From assembly GCF_001678675.1 (NCBI RefSeq), contig NZ_LZRN01000005.1:101766-165765 (forward strand): a stretch of 64,000 nucleotides of DNA, written 5' to 3'. The position numbers were made by a program, and so were the translations under genes. The stretch is from Gelidibacter algens (GTDB lineage: Bacteria; Bacteroidota; Bacteroidia; Flavobacteriales; Flavobacteriaceae). Shown here piece after piece: positions 17,466 through 26,490 of the stretch. Numbering within the stretch: the first letter of the stretch is position 1; each line of letters opens with the position of its first letter. The notes under the pieces are model-generated. The model did no database searches, had not been told where the DNA came from, and saw only the letters and a list, made by a program, of their open reading frames with translations.

Positions 17466-17806
17466 AAAATATAATTAGCGTCCTCAGATTATCAGTTTCT
17501 ATACTATTGCTTCTGAAGTTTTTTGAAGTAATTTTCTCAGTAAAAACCTTTTTGATTACTTTTATCGCAAGTTTATGACATCCTAACTAAAATAATCAAT
17601 TCTAGTTGCTGACGTTATATATTGCGGTTAATTTTAGGACGAAAATCAACTTGTAGTTTGATTGATATGCCGATTAATTTTGCTACAATAGACAGATTAC
17701 AGATTAATCCACTAAAGTGCATTTTATCGTATAAATGTGCATTTTGTGGATGATTTTTTTAAATCTTATTTTGTTAGCTCGCTTTTTTTTATACATTTAC
17801 GCCACA
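17466..17806. other. Intergenic region without a gene
   Basis: About 340 bases between the halogenase-like gene and the small sorting-domain protein. I see no convincing coding sequence or RNA. Its right end contains the promoter described at 17771-17799; a short direct repeat TAAAGTGCATTTTAT / ATAAATGTGCATTTTGT lies at about 17713-17747. Confidence 0.5.
17771..17799 (+). promoter_or_regulatory. Promoter of the PID-CTERM protein gene
   Basis: TTG at 17771-17773 is followed after 18 bases by TACATTTA (17792-17799), close to the flavobacterial consensus TTTG-N19-TAnnTTTG. The predicted transcript would start just before the ATG at 17807, so the message would have almost no leader. Confidence 0.5.
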
Positions 17807-18037
17807 ATGATTATACAGAACAAAAAAATCTTAGCCTCATTCCTACTTATGTCAATAAGTTTTGTCTGCCATACTCAAACTATTGGTAATGGTCAAATGC
17901 CACCTCCACCTCAAGCAGGTCCTCCAAATCCACCGGGATTTCCAATTGATGACAGTCTCATATTTCTATTTGCTGCAGCTATTATTTATGGGGCATATAT
18001 GAGTTTCAAGATGTTGAAAAAGAAAAGCCACGTTTAG
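17807..18037 (+). CDS. PID-CTERM-type small exported protein
   Basis: A 76-residue protein with an N-terminal signal peptide (MIIQNKKILASFLLMSISFV, then CHTQ), a Pro-rich mature part (MPPPPQAGPPNPPG), the tripeptide PID at residues 46-48, a single hydrophobic helix (about 50-66) and a basic tail KMLKKKSHV. This is the layout of the PID-CTERM protein-sorting domain proteins of Bacteroidota, in which a short motif plus helix plus basic tail is thought to be a processing or anchoring signal. Almost nothing remains of the protein after removal of both ends, which is typical of this family. The in-frame ATG at 17735 lies upstream of the promoter and gives a second hydrophobic leader, so I prefer 17807. 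It converges on ribE with a 4-base overlap. Confidence 0.75.
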   Translation: MIIQNKKILASFLLMSISFVCHTQTIGNGQMPPPPQAGPPNPPGFPIDDSLIFLFAAAIIYGAYMSFKMLKKKSHV

Positions 18038-18624
18038 ACTTTCAATTCATAAAGGCGCTTTATATATTTTCCCAATACATCAAATTCCAAATTCACAACG
18101 CTGTTTTCTTTTAATGCTTTGAAAGTAGTATGTTCATAGGTATATGGAATGATAGCCACACTAAATTCATTTTTCTTACTGTTCACAACTGTTAAGCTTA
18201 CGCCATTTACAGTGATAGACCCTTTTTCAATGGTCATATTATTTAAAGAAGCGTCATATTCAAAAGTAAACATCCAACTTCCATTTTGAAGTTCAATTGA
18301 TTTGCAAACGGCGGTTTGGTCTACGTGACCCTGTACCATATGGCCATCCAATCTATCTCCTAATATCATGGCACGTTCCAAATTGATGTGATCATCTACA
18401 GTTAAACTGCCTAAATTAGTTTTGTCTAATGTCTCTCGGATAGCCGTAACCGTATAGACCTTGTCGTTTAAAGCGGTGACCGTGAGGCACACCCCATTAT
18501 GTGCAACACTTTGGTCAACTTTCAATTCAGAAGTGATATTGCTTTTTAATGTGATGTGAAGATTGTCACGATCTTGTTCCAAATTGGTAATGACTCCTAA
18601 ATCTTCAATGATTCCAGTAAACAT
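18034..18624 (-). CDS. ribE: Riboflavin synthase, alpha chain
   Basis: A 196-residue protein of two repeated lumazine-binding barrels. The start MFTGIIEDLG is diagnostic; the first repeat has VAHNGVCLTVTAL, the second KGSITVNGVSLTVVN, and between them GDRLDGHMVQGHVD. It dismutates two 6,7-dimethyl-8-ribityllumazine molecules to riboflavin and an amino-pyrimidine, in the cytoplasm, as a trimer. It stands alone on the minus strand between a plus-strand small protein and pdxA. No FMN riboswitch is visible upstream. Confidence 0.96.
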   Translation of the reverse strand: MFTGIIEDLGVITNLEQDRDNLHITLKSNITSELKVDQSVAHNGVCLTVTALNDKVYTVTAIRETLDKTNLGSLTVDDHINLERAMILGDRLDGHMVQGHVDQTAVCKSIELQNGSWMFTFEYDASLNNMTIEKGSITVNGVSLTVVNSKKNEFSVAIIPYTYEHTTFKALKENSVVNLEFDVLGKYIKRLYELKV

Positions 18625-18761
18625 AGTGTCGAATAATTGGTTAAATTTGCATTATTGCAATGGTTCACAAAGATAAGACTTTAATGAATATTACAGGATG
18701 AAGTCTGATGTAACGGAAGAATTTTATCAAATTGCCACTGTCAAAGGATAATAAATTTAAG

Positions 18762-19808
18762 ATGAAAAAAGAAGAGCAAATTAAAGTAGGAATTTCAATA
18801 GGTGATTTAAACGGCATTGGATCAGAAATTATCTTAAAGACGTTTGAAGATTCTAGAATGCTTGAGTTTTGTACGCCTATCATTTTTGCTTCTATAAAAA
18901 CCATGTCCTTCTATAAAAACCATTTTGAAAGTGGCATAAATTTTCATGGCATTAACGATTTGAGTCAGGTTATTGAAGGTAAAGTAAATGTTTTGAATGT
19001 GTGGAAGGAAAATGTAGATATAGCCTTTGGGGAAGAAGATTTGAAAGCTGGAGAGTATGCTATAAAGTCTTTAGAAAAAGCTACTGAAGCCTTAAAAAAT
19101 GATAGTATAGATGTGTTGGTAACCGCGCCTATTAACAAACTGACTGTGCAGTCAGATCAATTCAAATTTCCAGGTCATACTGATTATCTCGCTAAAGAAC
19201 TTGGTGGAAACAGTCTTATGTTTATGGTTACCGAAAAACTAAAGGTTGGGTTGCTTACAGACCATGTTCCAGTTAAAGATGTTCCATCACACATCAATGC
19301 AAAGCTTATTGAAGAAAAAGTACAGACGGTTTATGAATCTTTAGTAAAAGATTTTAAGGTCAATGGACCAAAAATTGCTGTTTTGGGAATCAATCCACAT
19401 GCAGGCGACAATGGGGTTATTGGAGAAGAGGACGAGAACATATTAAAACCTACACTTTTAAAAATAAGAGAAAAGGGCAAATTGGTTTTCGGACCATATT
19501 CGGCGGATAGTTTCTTTGGATCTAAGAATTACCTGAATTTTGATGCCATTATTGCGTCTTATCATGACCAAGGACTCATTCCTTTTAAAACAATAACTTT
19601 TGGTGAAGGCGTCAATTATACTGCCGGACTCAATAAAATAAGGACCTCTCCAGATCATGGTACCGCTTTTGAAATTGCAGGAAAAGGAACTGCAGATGAA
19701 ACGTCCTTTAAGGCAGCGGTTTTTACAGCCATTCAGATTTTTAAGAATAGAAAGGAGTATAAAAGGCTCTCCAAAAACCCTTTAAAAAAGGCGCCAAAAA
19801 AGATATAA
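18762..19808 (+). CDS. pdxA: 4-hydroxythreonine-4-phosphate dehydrogenase
   Basis: With the ATG at 18762 (MKKEEQIKVGISIGDLNGIG) the protein is 348 residues. Family blocks include VTAPINK, the metal-site FPGHTDYLAKELGG, GINPHAGDNG, and SYHDQGLIPFK. It oxidises 4-phosphohydroxy-L-threonine in the DXP-dependent pyridoxal phosphate pathway. The upstream ATG at 18732 adds ten residues with no family likeness. It precedes the DUF177-rpmF operon, from which it is separated by a strong promoter. Confidence 0.95.
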   Translation: MKKEEQIKVGISIGDLNGIGSEIILKTFEDSRMLEFCTPIIFASIKTMSFYKNHFESGINFHGINDLSQVIEGKVNVLNVWKENVDIAFGEEDLKAGEYAIKSLEKATEALKNDSIDVLVTAPINKLTVQSDQFKFPGHTDYLAKELGGNSLMFMVTEKLKVGLLTDHVPVKDVPSHINAKLIEEKVQTVYESLVKDFKVNGPKIAVLGINPHAGDNGVIGEEDENILKPTLLKIREKGKLVFGPYSADSFFGSKNYLNFDAIIASYHDQGLIPFKTITFGEGVNYTAGLNKIRTSPDHGTAFEIAGKGTADETSFKAAVFTAIQIFKNRKEYKRLSKNPLKKAPKKI

Positions 19809-19851
19809 ACATTTTTTGTTAATAGCTTCTTTCTAATACAAAAATATTTTC

Positions 19852-19859
19852 TATATTTG
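19852..19859 (+). promoter_or_regulatory. Promoter -7 element of the DUF177-rpmF-fabH operon
   Basis: TATATTTG (followed by C) is an exact match to the Bacteroidota -7 consensus TAnnTTTG. It lies about 22 bases before the ATG at 19882 and implies a start of transcription near 19866, which makes the ATG at 19870 nearly leaderless and favours 19882 as the true start. A -33 TTG is not clear. Confidence 0.6.
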
Positions 19860-19881
19860 CGCCCTCAAAATGAATGTGATC

Positions 19882-20421
19882 ATGAAGTCCCTAAAAGAGT
19901 ATAACATACAATTTGTAGGTTTAAAACTAGGAAAGCACCATTTTGATTATCAAATTGATAAAAAGTTCTTTGAGCATTTTGAGTATGATGATTTTAATGA
20001 TGTAAATGTAAAGGTCGATTTGTTTCTTGAAAAGAAAACAACGCTTTTAGAGTTGCAATTTAAAGTTACAGGTAATGCAAATGTCAATTGCGACACAAGC
20101 AATGAGCCTTATGACCAAGAGATTGAAGGCGAATTTAATTTGGTTGTCAAGTTTGGCGACGAATACAACGATGAAAATGAAGACATTTTAATTGTACCTC
20201 ATGGAGAGTATGAAATAAATGTGGCACATTACATCTATGAATTGATTATCTTATCAATGCCTGTTAAACGGATCCATCCCGGAATAGAAGATGGCACATT
20301 GCAGTCAGAGATACTTGAAAGATTGGAAGAATTGAGCCCAAAAGGTTCAGAAGAAAAAGAACAAACAGAGGAAATCGATCCTCGTTGGAATACATTAAAA
20401 AAACTATTAACGGATAAATAA
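19882..20421 (+). CDS. DUF177 (YceD-family) protein
   Basis: A 179-residue acidic protein of the DUF177/YceD family, which is encoded directly before rpmF in most bacteria. Recognisable parts are the conserved VNVKVDLFLEKKTTLLELQF, FKVTGNANVNCD with one of the family cysteines, and the C-terminal DPRWNTLKKLLTDK typical of Bacteroidota members. In plants and bacteria the family has been linked to 23S rRNA accumulation; its precise job is not settled. Start chosen at 19882 because of the promoter position. It ends 9 bases before rpmF. Confidence 0.85.
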   Translation: MKSLKEYNIQFVGLKLGKHHFDYQIDKKFFEHFEYDDFNDVNVKVDLFLEKKTTLLELQFKVTGNANVNCDTSNEPYDQEIEGEFNLVVKFGDEYNDENEDILIVPHGEYEINVAHYIYELIILSMPVKRIHPGIEDGTLQSEILERLEELSPKGSEEKEQTEEIDPRWNTLKKLLTDK

Positions 20422-20430
20422 TAATATAAA

Positions 20431-20634
20431 ATGGCACATCCTAAAAGAAAAATTTCTAAAACTAGAAGAGATAAAAGAAGAACACATTACAAAGCGGTTG
20501 TACCTACAATTGCAACGTGTCCTACTACAGGAGAAGCACACTTATTCCATAGAGCTCATTGGCATGAAGGAAAACTTTATTACAGAGGTCAAGTGCTTAT
20601 AGACAACTCTGAAAAAGAGGAGAATTTAGCATAA
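20431..20634 (+). CDS. rpmF: 50S ribosomal protein L32
   Basis: A 67-residue basic protein starting [20 protein letters not shown], a classic L32 N-terminus. L32 is a zinc-ribbon protein in many bacteria; here only one Cys (ATCPTTGE) remains and the second pair is missing, so this is a zinc-free version. It is cotranscribed with DUF177 and probably, past the terminator, with fabH. Confidence 0.97.
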   Translation: MAHPKRKISKTRRDKRRTHYKAVVPTIATCPTTGEAHLFHRAHWHEGKLYYRGQVLIDNSEKEENLA

Positions 20635-20654
20635 TTAGTATGCATGCATATAAT

Positions 20655-20683
20655 AAAACGCTCAATCTTGAGCGTTTTTTTTG
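20655..20683 (+). terminator. Rho-independent terminator after rpmF
   Basis: AAAACGCTCAA, a two-base loop TC, then TTGAGCGTTTTTTTT: a nearly perfect hairpin followed by a T-run, 20 bases after the rpmF stop. It would end or weaken transcription before fabH, so fabH-accB-accC may have its own promoter. Confidence 0.85.
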
Positions 20684-20775
20684 TGTTTAATTTTTGAAAG
20701 TCTTAAAAACAACTTAATTTGCATCATATTTGACTAAGTTTAAGTAAATTCAATTATTATTTACTGCTTTTGGCT

Positions 20776-20799
20776 ATTTTCAGGTCAATTTTCAGGTCA
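20776..20799 (+). promoter_or_regulatory. Perfect tandem 12-mer upstream of fabH
   Basis: The 12-mer ATTTTCAGGTCA occurs twice with no spacer (20776-20787 and 20788-20799), ending 15 bases before the fabH ATG. Directly repeated sites of this size can be an operator for a regulator of the fatty-acid operon or an element in the 5' leader. No known regulator site is recognised. Confidence 0.4.
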
Positions 20800-20814
20800 T
20801 TCTAATATAATATA

Positions 20815-21807
20815 ATGAGTAAAATCACTGCTGCAATTACTGCCATAGGTGGATATGTACCCGAATATGTATTGACAAACCAAATTTTGGAAACTTTAGT
20901 CGATACCAATGATGAATGGATAACCACTAGGACAGGAATAAAAGAGAGAAGAATTCTCAAAGAAGACGGTAAAGGCACTTCTTATTTAGCCATTAAAGCC
21001 GCTCAAGACCTCATAGAAAAAAAAGGTTTAGACCCCAAAGAAATTGAACTGGTAATTGTTGCAACGGCAACACCAGACATGAAAGCCGCTGCTACAGCCG
21101 CTTATACCGCTACCCAAATTGGTGCGATAAATGCATTTTCATTTGATTTGGAAGCCGCATGTTCTAGCTTTTTATTCGGAATGTCTGTGGCTGCCCGTTA
21201 CATTGAATCAGGAAAGTATAAAAAAGTTTTATTAATTGGCGCTGATAAAAATTCATCAATGATCAATTATAAGGATAGGGCTACATGTATCATTTTTGGA
21301 GATGGCGCAGGTGCGGCCTTGTTTGAGCCCAATATGGAAGGCTTTGGACTTCAGGATGAAATTTTGAAAAGCGACGGGAATGGAAGAGATTTTTTAAGAG
21401 CTACCCACGGCGGATCTTCTTATCCATCAACTCCAGAAGCCGTAGCTGAAGGGAAACACTTTATTTATCAGGAGGGGAAAATGGTATTTAAAAATGCCGT
21501 TTTCAACATGGCAGACGTTACTGAAAAAATAATGGTGAAAAACAATCTTGAAAAAGATGATATTTCGTGGTTGGTCGCTCATCAAGCCAATAAACGCATA
21601 ATCGATGCCACAGCTAACAGAATAGATCTTGATGAAAGTAAGGTCATGGTAAATATCCATAAATATGGAAATACGACGTCAGCCACATTACCGTTACTTC
21701 TATATGACTATGAAAAACAACTAAAAAAAGGCGATAAATTGATATTTACAGCTTTTGGTGGTGGCTTTACATGGGGTTCAGTGTATCTCACATGGGCATA
21801 TAATTGA
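20815..21807 (+). CDS. fabH: 3-oxoacyl-ACP synthase III (KAS III)
   Basis: A 330-residue FabH with the catalytic triad: Cys116 in EAACSSFLFGM, His in WLVAHQANKRI and Asn in KYGNTTSA. It condenses acetyl-CoA or a branched starter with malonyl-ACP to start fatty acid synthesis. It is followed by accB and accC, which make malonyl-CoA, so the operon controls the first two steps of lipid synthesis. The same malonyl-CoA pool feeds both polyketide loci in this window. Confidence 0.95.
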   Translation: MSKITAAITAIGGYVPEYVLTNQILETLVDTNDEWITTRTGIKERRILKEDGKGTSYLAIKAAQDLIEKKGLDPKEIELVIVATATPDMKAAATAAYTATQIGAINAFSFDLEAACSSFLFGMSVAARYIESGKYKKVLLIGADKNSSMINYKDRATCIIFGDGAGAALFEPNMEGFGLQDEILKSDGNGRDFLRATHGGSSYPSTPEAVAEGKHFIYQEGKMVFKNAVFNMADVTEKIMVKNNLEKDDISWLVAHQANKRIIDATANRIDLDESKVMVNIHKYGNTTSATLPLLLYDYEKQLKKGDKLIFTAFGGGFTWGSVYLTWAYN

Positions 21808-21845
21808 TAAACTAACTAACTTTAAATATTTAAATTCTAATCGTT

Positions 21846-22325
21846 ATGGATATAAAAGAAATTCAAAACTTAATCAAATTTGTTGCCAAATCTGGCGCGA
21901 GTGAGGTTAAATTGGAAATGGACGATATCAAAATTACCATTAAAACGGGTAGTGATGATAAAGCAGAGTCTACCACCTATGTACAACAAATGCCTATGGG
22001 TGCCGCGCCTATGCAGCAAACTCATGCACCTGCAGTTGCGTCACAAACGCCAACAGCAGTTCCTGCATCTGATGAAAATTCAAAGTATATTACCATTAAG
22101 TCTCCAATTATTGGAACCTTCTATCGCAAGTCATCTCCAGACAAACCAATGTTTGTTGAAGTAGGCAAAACAATAAAAGAAGGTGATGTGTTATGTGTTA
22201 TTGAAGCAATGAAATTATTCAACGAAATTGAGTCTGAAGTTTCAGGAAAAATTGTGAAAATTTTAGTCGATGATTCTTCTCCTGTTGAGTTTGATCAACC
22301 ATTGTTTTTAGTAGATCCATCATAA
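21846..22325 (+). CDS. accB: Biotin carboxyl carrier protein of acetyl-CoA carboxylase
   Basis: A 159-residue protein: an N-terminal helical region (MDIKEIQNLIKFVAKSGASE), a Pro/Ala/Gln-rich linker (about residues 45-78), and the biotinyl domain with the biotin-accepting Lys123 in CVIEAMKLFNEIE. The carrier swings biotin between AccC and the carboxyltransferase. It lies 38 bases after fabH and is followed by accC after an 87-base gap with a repeat. Confidence 0.96.
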   Translation: MDIKEIQNLIKFVAKSGASEVKLEMDDIKITIKTGSDDKAESTTYVQQMPMGAAPMQQTHAPAVASQTPTAVPASDENSKYITIKSPIIGTFYRKSSPDKPMFVEVGKTIKEGDVLCVIEAMKLFNEIESEVSGKIVKILVDDSSPVEFDQPLFLVDPS

Positions 22326-22334
22326 CCAAATGAA

Positions 22335-22412
22335 AGTTCCAATATGCAAATCCCAAAATCCAATGCTTGGAATTTGGCGCTTGGAATTTGAAATTTTTAA
22401 TTTGAAATCGTT
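22335..22412. repeat. TTGGAATTTG repeat between accB and accC
   Basis: The gap contains TTGGAATTTG twice (about 22367 and 22381, separated by GCGC) followed by AAATTT and TTTGAAATC, and upstream inverted-like CAAATCCCAAAATCCAA words. This low-complexity element inside an operon resembles a common flavobacterial intergenic repeat. Confidence 0.55.
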
Positions 22413-23765
22413 ATGTTTAAAAAAATATTAATTGCCAATAGAGGTGAAATAGCACTGCGTGTTATTAGGACCTGCAAGGAAATGGGCATAAAAACAGTAG
22501 CGGTTTATTCTACAGCTGATGCAGAAAGTCTGCATGTTAAGTTTGCAGATGAAGCCGTATGTATTGGGCCTCCTCCTAGTAGTGAGTCTTATTTAAAGAT
22601 GTCAAATATTATCGCTGCTGCAGAAATTACAAACGCTGACGCCATTCATCCTGGTTACGGGTTTCTATCTGAAAATGCCAAGTTTTCAAAAATATGTGAA
22701 GAACACAATATTAAGTTTATTGGTGCTTCTCCAGAAATGATTGAAAAAATGGGAGACAAGGCGTCCGCCAAATCTACTATGAAAAAAGCTGGGGTGCCTT
22801 GTGTACCTGGAAGTGAGGGTATTTTGGAATCCTTTGAGCAAACCGAAAAATTAGCAGCTGAAATGGGCTTTCCCGTCATGCTGAAAGCTACCGCCGGTGG
22901 TGGTGGAAAAGGAATGCGCGCCGTTTGGAAACCAGAAAACCTTAGAAACGCGTGGGACTCTGCACGTCAGGAGGCCAAAGCATCGTTCGGAAATGATGCG
23001 ATGTACCTTGAGAAGCTCATTGAAGAGCCACGCCACATTGAAATACAGATTGTTGGCGATTCTAGTGGTAAAGCATGCCATTTATCAGAACGTGACTGTT
23101 CTATACAACGTCGTCATCAAAAATTGACAGAAGAAACACCATCACCATTTATGACGGACGAGCTTCGTGAAGAAATGGGATTATCTGCTGTTAAAGCCGC
23201 AGAGTTCATTAAATATGAAGGCGCAGGAACGATAGAATTTTTGGTAGACAAACACCGTAATTTCTATTTCATGGAAATGAACACCCGTATTCAAGTGGAA
23301 CATCCCATAACAGAGCAGGTGATTGATTTCGATTTAATTAGAGAGCAAATTATGGTAGCAGCAGGGATACCAATCTCTGGTAAAAATTATACTCCAAAAT
23401 TGCATTCTATTGAATGTCGTATCAATGCGGAAGATCCGTTTAATGATTTTAGACCTTCTCCAGGAAAAATAACCACGCTCCATGCACCAGGTGGACACGG
23501 TGTGCGCTTGGATACACATGTATACTCAGGGTACACAATTCCGCCAAACTATGATTCTATGATTGCAAAGTTGATTACCACTGCGCAAACACGTGAGGAA
23601 GCTATCAATAAGATGAAACGTGCGTTGGATGAATTTGTTATTGAAGGCATTAAAACTACCATCCCGTTCCATAGGCAGTTGATGGATCATCCAGATTATT
23701 TAGCTGGAAACTATACCACAAAATTCATGGAAAGCTTCAAAATGGAAGCGCCGGTTGAAGATTAA
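22413..23765 (+). CDS. accC: Biotin carboxylase of acetyl-CoA carboxylase
   Basis: A 450-residue biotin carboxylase, the usual length for AccC. The start [20 protein letters not shown], the ATP-grasp loop [14 protein letters not shown], and [15 protein letters not shown] are signatures. It carboxylates the biotin on AccB using ATP and bicarbonate. It is the last gene of the operon and is followed by a clear terminator. Confidence 0.97.
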   Translation: MFKKILIANRGEIALRVIRTCKEMGIKTVAVYSTADAESLHVKFADEAVCIGPPPSSESYLKMSNIIAAAEITNADAIHPGYGFLSENAKFSKICEEHNIKFIGASPEMIEKMGDKASAKSTMKKAGVPCVPGSEGILESFEQTEKLAAEMGFPVMLKATAGGGGKGMRAVWKPENLRNAWDSARQEAKASFGNDAMYLEKLIEEPRHIEIQIVGDSSGKACHLSERDCSIQRRHQKLTEETPSPFMTDELREEMGLSAVKAAEFIKYEGAGTIEFLVDKHRNFYFMEMNTRIQVEHPITEQVIDFDLIREQIMVAAGIPISGKNYTPKLHSIECRINAEDPFNDFRPSPGKITTLHAPGGHGVRLDTHVYSGYTIPPNYDSMIAKLITTAQTREEAINKMKRALDEFVIEGIKTTIPFHRQLMDHPDYLAGNYTTKFMESFKMEAPVED

Positions 23766-23772
23766 TATCAAG

Positions 23773-23800
23773 AACTCCGAAGTAATTTCGGAGTTTTTTT
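23773..23800 (+). terminator. Rho-independent terminator after accC
   Basis: AACTCCGAA, loop GTAA, TTTCGGAGTTTTTTT: a GC-rich nine-pair stem with T-run eight bases after the accC stop codon. Confidence 0.88.
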
Positions 23801-23979
23801 ATGCTTAAAACCGAAGTGATTCTAACTTTCAGCTTAGCGCTAAAGCGGAAAGGTAGATGTGCCTTGGTTAATCATATAGCGTCAATGAAGTAGTGAACTA
23901 TCAAAATGGCTTCGATTTTATCTCCATTAATGAGTTCTATATACAGAAATCTTTTTAGCTTTAGTCAAATGCTCAACAC

Positions 23980-25098
23980 ATGATGAATCTTTCTTATTGG
24001 GAAATAAAAAGCTACCTCTCCAACATCCACTTTACCATTGTTGGCAGTGGTATTGTTGGGCTTAATTGCGCATTAGGTTTGAAAGAACGGTTTCCAGAGG
24101 CCACAATTATAATTTTAGAAAGAGGCTGTTTGCCCCAAGGTGCAAGTACCAAAAACGCAGGTTTTGCCTGTTTTGGAAGTCTTAGTGAGATTTTAGATGA
24201 CCTGAAAATACATTCAGAGGATGACGTTATTGAGCTGATTGGAAAACGCCGCAAAGGTTTAAAACTGCTAAGACAAACTTTATCTGATACTTCCATCGCC
24301 TATAAGCAACATGGCGGTTATGAAGTATTTGATCAGCACGACTATGAAGGCTATAACTATTGTATGGCCAATATGGATCGGGTCAATACCTTATTAAAAC
24401 CTCACTTTAAGGAAGAGGTTTTTAAGGTGAAAAACAATGTTTTCAATTTCAAAAATATACAACAGCAGCTTAGTTTTACACCTTTCGAAGGTCAAATTGA
24501 TACCGGTAAAATGATGCGGGCATTGACTGACCTAGTTTTAAGCAAAGGCATTCTTATTCTCAATTCAGTTGAAGTAGAACATTTTGAGGAATTGAACGAT
24601 AGCGTTCACATCAAAACCAATCACTTTGATTTCAAATCGAAACAACTACTTATTTGCACTAATGGTTTCGCATCAACACTTATAAAAGTTGAAACAAAAC
24701 CTGCAAGGGCACAAGTAGTGATTACAAAACCTATAAAGAATCTAAAAATTAAGGGAACTTTTCATCTCGATAAAGGGTTCTATTATTTTCGTAATATTGA
24801 TGATCGAATTTTGCTGGGAGGCGGACGTAATCTCGATTTCAAAACCGAGGAAACTACAGAAATGGCTCAAACAGAAATCATCCAAAATAAGCTAGAAGAA
24901 CTCTTAACAACAACTATTTTGCCTACCACACCTTTTGAAATAGATCATAGATGGAGCGGCATCATGGGTGTCGGTGCCACTAAAAAACCAATTGTTCAAC
25001 AGTTAAGTTCAAGAGTCTTTTGCGGCGTCAGATTGGGGGGCATGGGTATTGCCATTGGAAGCAATGTGGGCAGAGACTTGGCAGATTTAGTGCAGTAA
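23980..25098 (+). CDS. FAD-dependent DAO-family oxidoreductase
   Basis: A 372-residue protein of the D-amino-acid oxidase/glycine oxidase family. The Rossmann motif is IVGSGIVGLNCALGL, with ERGCLPQGASTKNAGFACFG after it and a C-terminal FAD segment GVRLGGMGIAIGSNVG. Members oxidise amines or amino acids; the substrate is not evident here. Two ATG codons in a row (23980, 23983) leave the start uncertain. The gene begins a run of plus-strand genes that leads through mtgA and the GreA-like gene into the type III PKS locus. Confidence 0.85.
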   Translation: MMNLSYWEIKSYLSNIHFTIVGSGIVGLNCALGLKERFPEATIIILERGCLPQGASTKNAGFACFGSLSEILDDLKIHSEDDVIELIGKRRKGLKLLRQTLSDTSIAYKQHGGYEVFDQHDYEGYNYCMANMDRVNTLLKPHFKEEVFKVKNNVFNFKNIQQQLSFTPFEGQIDTGKMMRALTDLVLSKGILILNSVEVEHFEELNDSVHIKTNHFDFKSKQLLICTNGFASTLIKVETKPARAQVVITKPIKNLKIKGTFHLDKGFYYFRNIDDRILLGGGRNLDFKTEETTEMAQTEIIQNKLEELLTTTILPTTPFEIDHRWSGIMGVGATKKPIVQQLSSRVFCGVRLGGMGIAIGSNVGRDLADLVQ

Positions 25099-25149
25099 CC
25101 AGAAGATGGTTGCTTAACACAATTTCGCACCAGCTTTCATAACTTTGTT

Positions 25150-25157
25150 TAAATTTG
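25150..25157 (+). promoter_or_regulatory. Possible -7 element for mtgA
   Basis: TAAATTTG fits the TAnnTTTG consensus and lies about 53 bases before the mtgA ATG. No clear -33 partner is seen. Confidence 0.35.
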
Positions 25158-25209
25158 TAAAGTTGGATTTTCAAATTAAATTGATTCAATTTGAACACTA
25201 GTAACACGT

Positions 25210-25908
25210 ATGATAAAAAAAATACTCAAATTTTTCTTTAAGGTTCTTTTATGGTTCTTGGCCATTCCACTTATTGGAGTCATTGTTTTCAAATGGGTTC
25301 CCGTTCCGGCAACACCTTTAATGGTGATACGATACTTTGAACAAAAGGAAGCCGAAAAAGAAACCGTTTGGAAACATGATTGGGTACCTCTAGAGGAGAT
25401 TTCCAAAAACTTGCAGTTGGCTGTAATATGCAGTGAAGATCAAAACTTTTTAAAGCACAACGGGTTTGACATGGAGGCTATTGAAAAGGCGTTTGACAAT
25501 AACCAAAAAGGCAAAAAAGTAAGAGGTGCGAGCACCATCAGTCAGCAAACTGCTAAAAATGTGTTTTTATGGCCACAGCGCAGCTGGCTCAGAAAAGGCA
25601 TGGAAACGTATGTCACATTTTTGATTGAGTTAATTTGGACCAAGGAGCGTATTATGGAAGTCTATTTGAACAGTATTGAGATGGGTAACGGTGTTTATGG
25701 CGCTGAAGCTGCATCGCAACGCTGGTTCAAGAAATCTGCTTCGAAATTATCTAAAAGCGAAGCTGCAGCTATTGCCGCTATTCTGCCCAAACCTTTAAAC
25801 TATCGCGCCAATCCACCAACAAATTATATCGCCAAGCGCAAACTATGGATTGTAAGACAAATGGGGTATCATGGTGCCTTAAATTATGATTCAAAAGATG
25901 AAAAGTGA
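25210..25908 (+). CDS. mtgA: Monofunctional peptidoglycan glycosyltransferase
   Basis: A 232-residue membrane-anchored GT51 enzyme: transmembrane segment at about residues 10-30, catalytic Glu in CSEDQNFLKHNGFD, and RGASTISQQTAKNVFLW, then KERIMEVYLNSIEMGNGVYGAEAA. There is no transpeptidase domain. It polymerises lipid II into glycan strands on the outer face of the inner membrane. It overlaps the start of the GreA-like gene. Confidence 0.95.
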   Translation: MIKKILKFFFKVLLWFLAIPLIGVIVFKWVPVPATPLMVIRYFEQKEAEKETVWKHDWVPLEEISKNLQLAVICSEDQNFLKHNGFDMEAIEKAFDNNQKGKKVRGASTISQQTAKNVFLWPQRSWLRKGMETYVTFLIELIWTKERIMEVYLNSIEMGNGVYGAEAASQRWFKKSASKLSKSEAAAIAAILPKPLNYRANPPTNYIAKRKLWIVRQMGYHGALNYDSKDEK

Positions 25909-26359
25909 TCTTCACCTCAAGCAACAGCTGTATGACCAATGTGTTGATTTTGTTGAAAAGCGTCATTTAAAGATCCAGAATCAAATAAAGGAGATACAGG
26001 AAGCCTTGACTTCTGAGACCAAAAGTAGCGCAGGTGACAAGCATGAAACAGGAAGGGCGATGTTGCAACTGGAACGCGAGAAAGTGGGACAGCAATTGTC
26101 AGAAATTGAAAAAGTAATAGAAAATTTATCCAAAATTGATGTTGCTAAATCTTCTGATACTATTGGTTTAGGAAGTGTCATCTTCACCTCTAGCGCCAAT
26201 TATTTTATTGCGATAAGTGCAGGACAATTGGAAGTTAATTCAGAATTGTTTTATGCCATTTCACCCACTACACCCATAGGGCTCTTGCTGACAGGTAAAA
26301 ATAGCGGCGATGAGATTGTTTTTAGAGACCAGAGTTTTGTTATTAAAGATTCATATTGA
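25886..26359 (+). CDS. GreA/GreB-like transcript cleavage factor-type protein
   Basis: A 157-residue protein with an N-terminal coiled coil (about residues 8-85) and a C-terminal GreA/GreB-type domain: LGSVIFTSSANYFIAIS, FYAISPTTPIGLLLTGKNSGDEIVF. It is shorter and more diverged than housekeeping GreA, and the acidic residues at the coiled-coil tip are not conserved as DxxE, so true transcript cleavage activity is uncertain; it may be an RNA-polymerase secondary-channel binder. It overlaps mtgA by 23 bases (or 11 with the ATG at 25898). Confidence 0.8.
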   Translation: MIQKMKSDLHLKQQLYDQCVDFVEKRHLKIQNQIKEIQEALTSETKSSAGDKHETGRAMLQLEREKVGQQLSEIEKVIENLSKIDVAKSSDTIGLGSVIFTSSANYFIAISAGQLEVNSELFYAISPTTPIGLLLTGKNSGDEIVFRDQSFVIKDSY

Positions 26360-26490
26360 AATTTGAGTGCTTTCTAAACCTGCTCGCGTCACTTTAAAAT
26401 TGAACAAATCAATAATCCATTGCCATCAGAATATCTTTTCTAATCAAAACCGTTTATCTTTAGTAAAAATTAATTGCTAAAAAATCGTTT

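Noticed and set aside
18665..18904. Minus-strand frame overlapping the pdxA start
   Set aside because: It runs antisense through the conserved pdxA N-terminus and has no recognisable features.
23802..23979. Possible small gene between accC terminator and the DAO gene
   Set aside because: No frame with a credible start and composition is seen.
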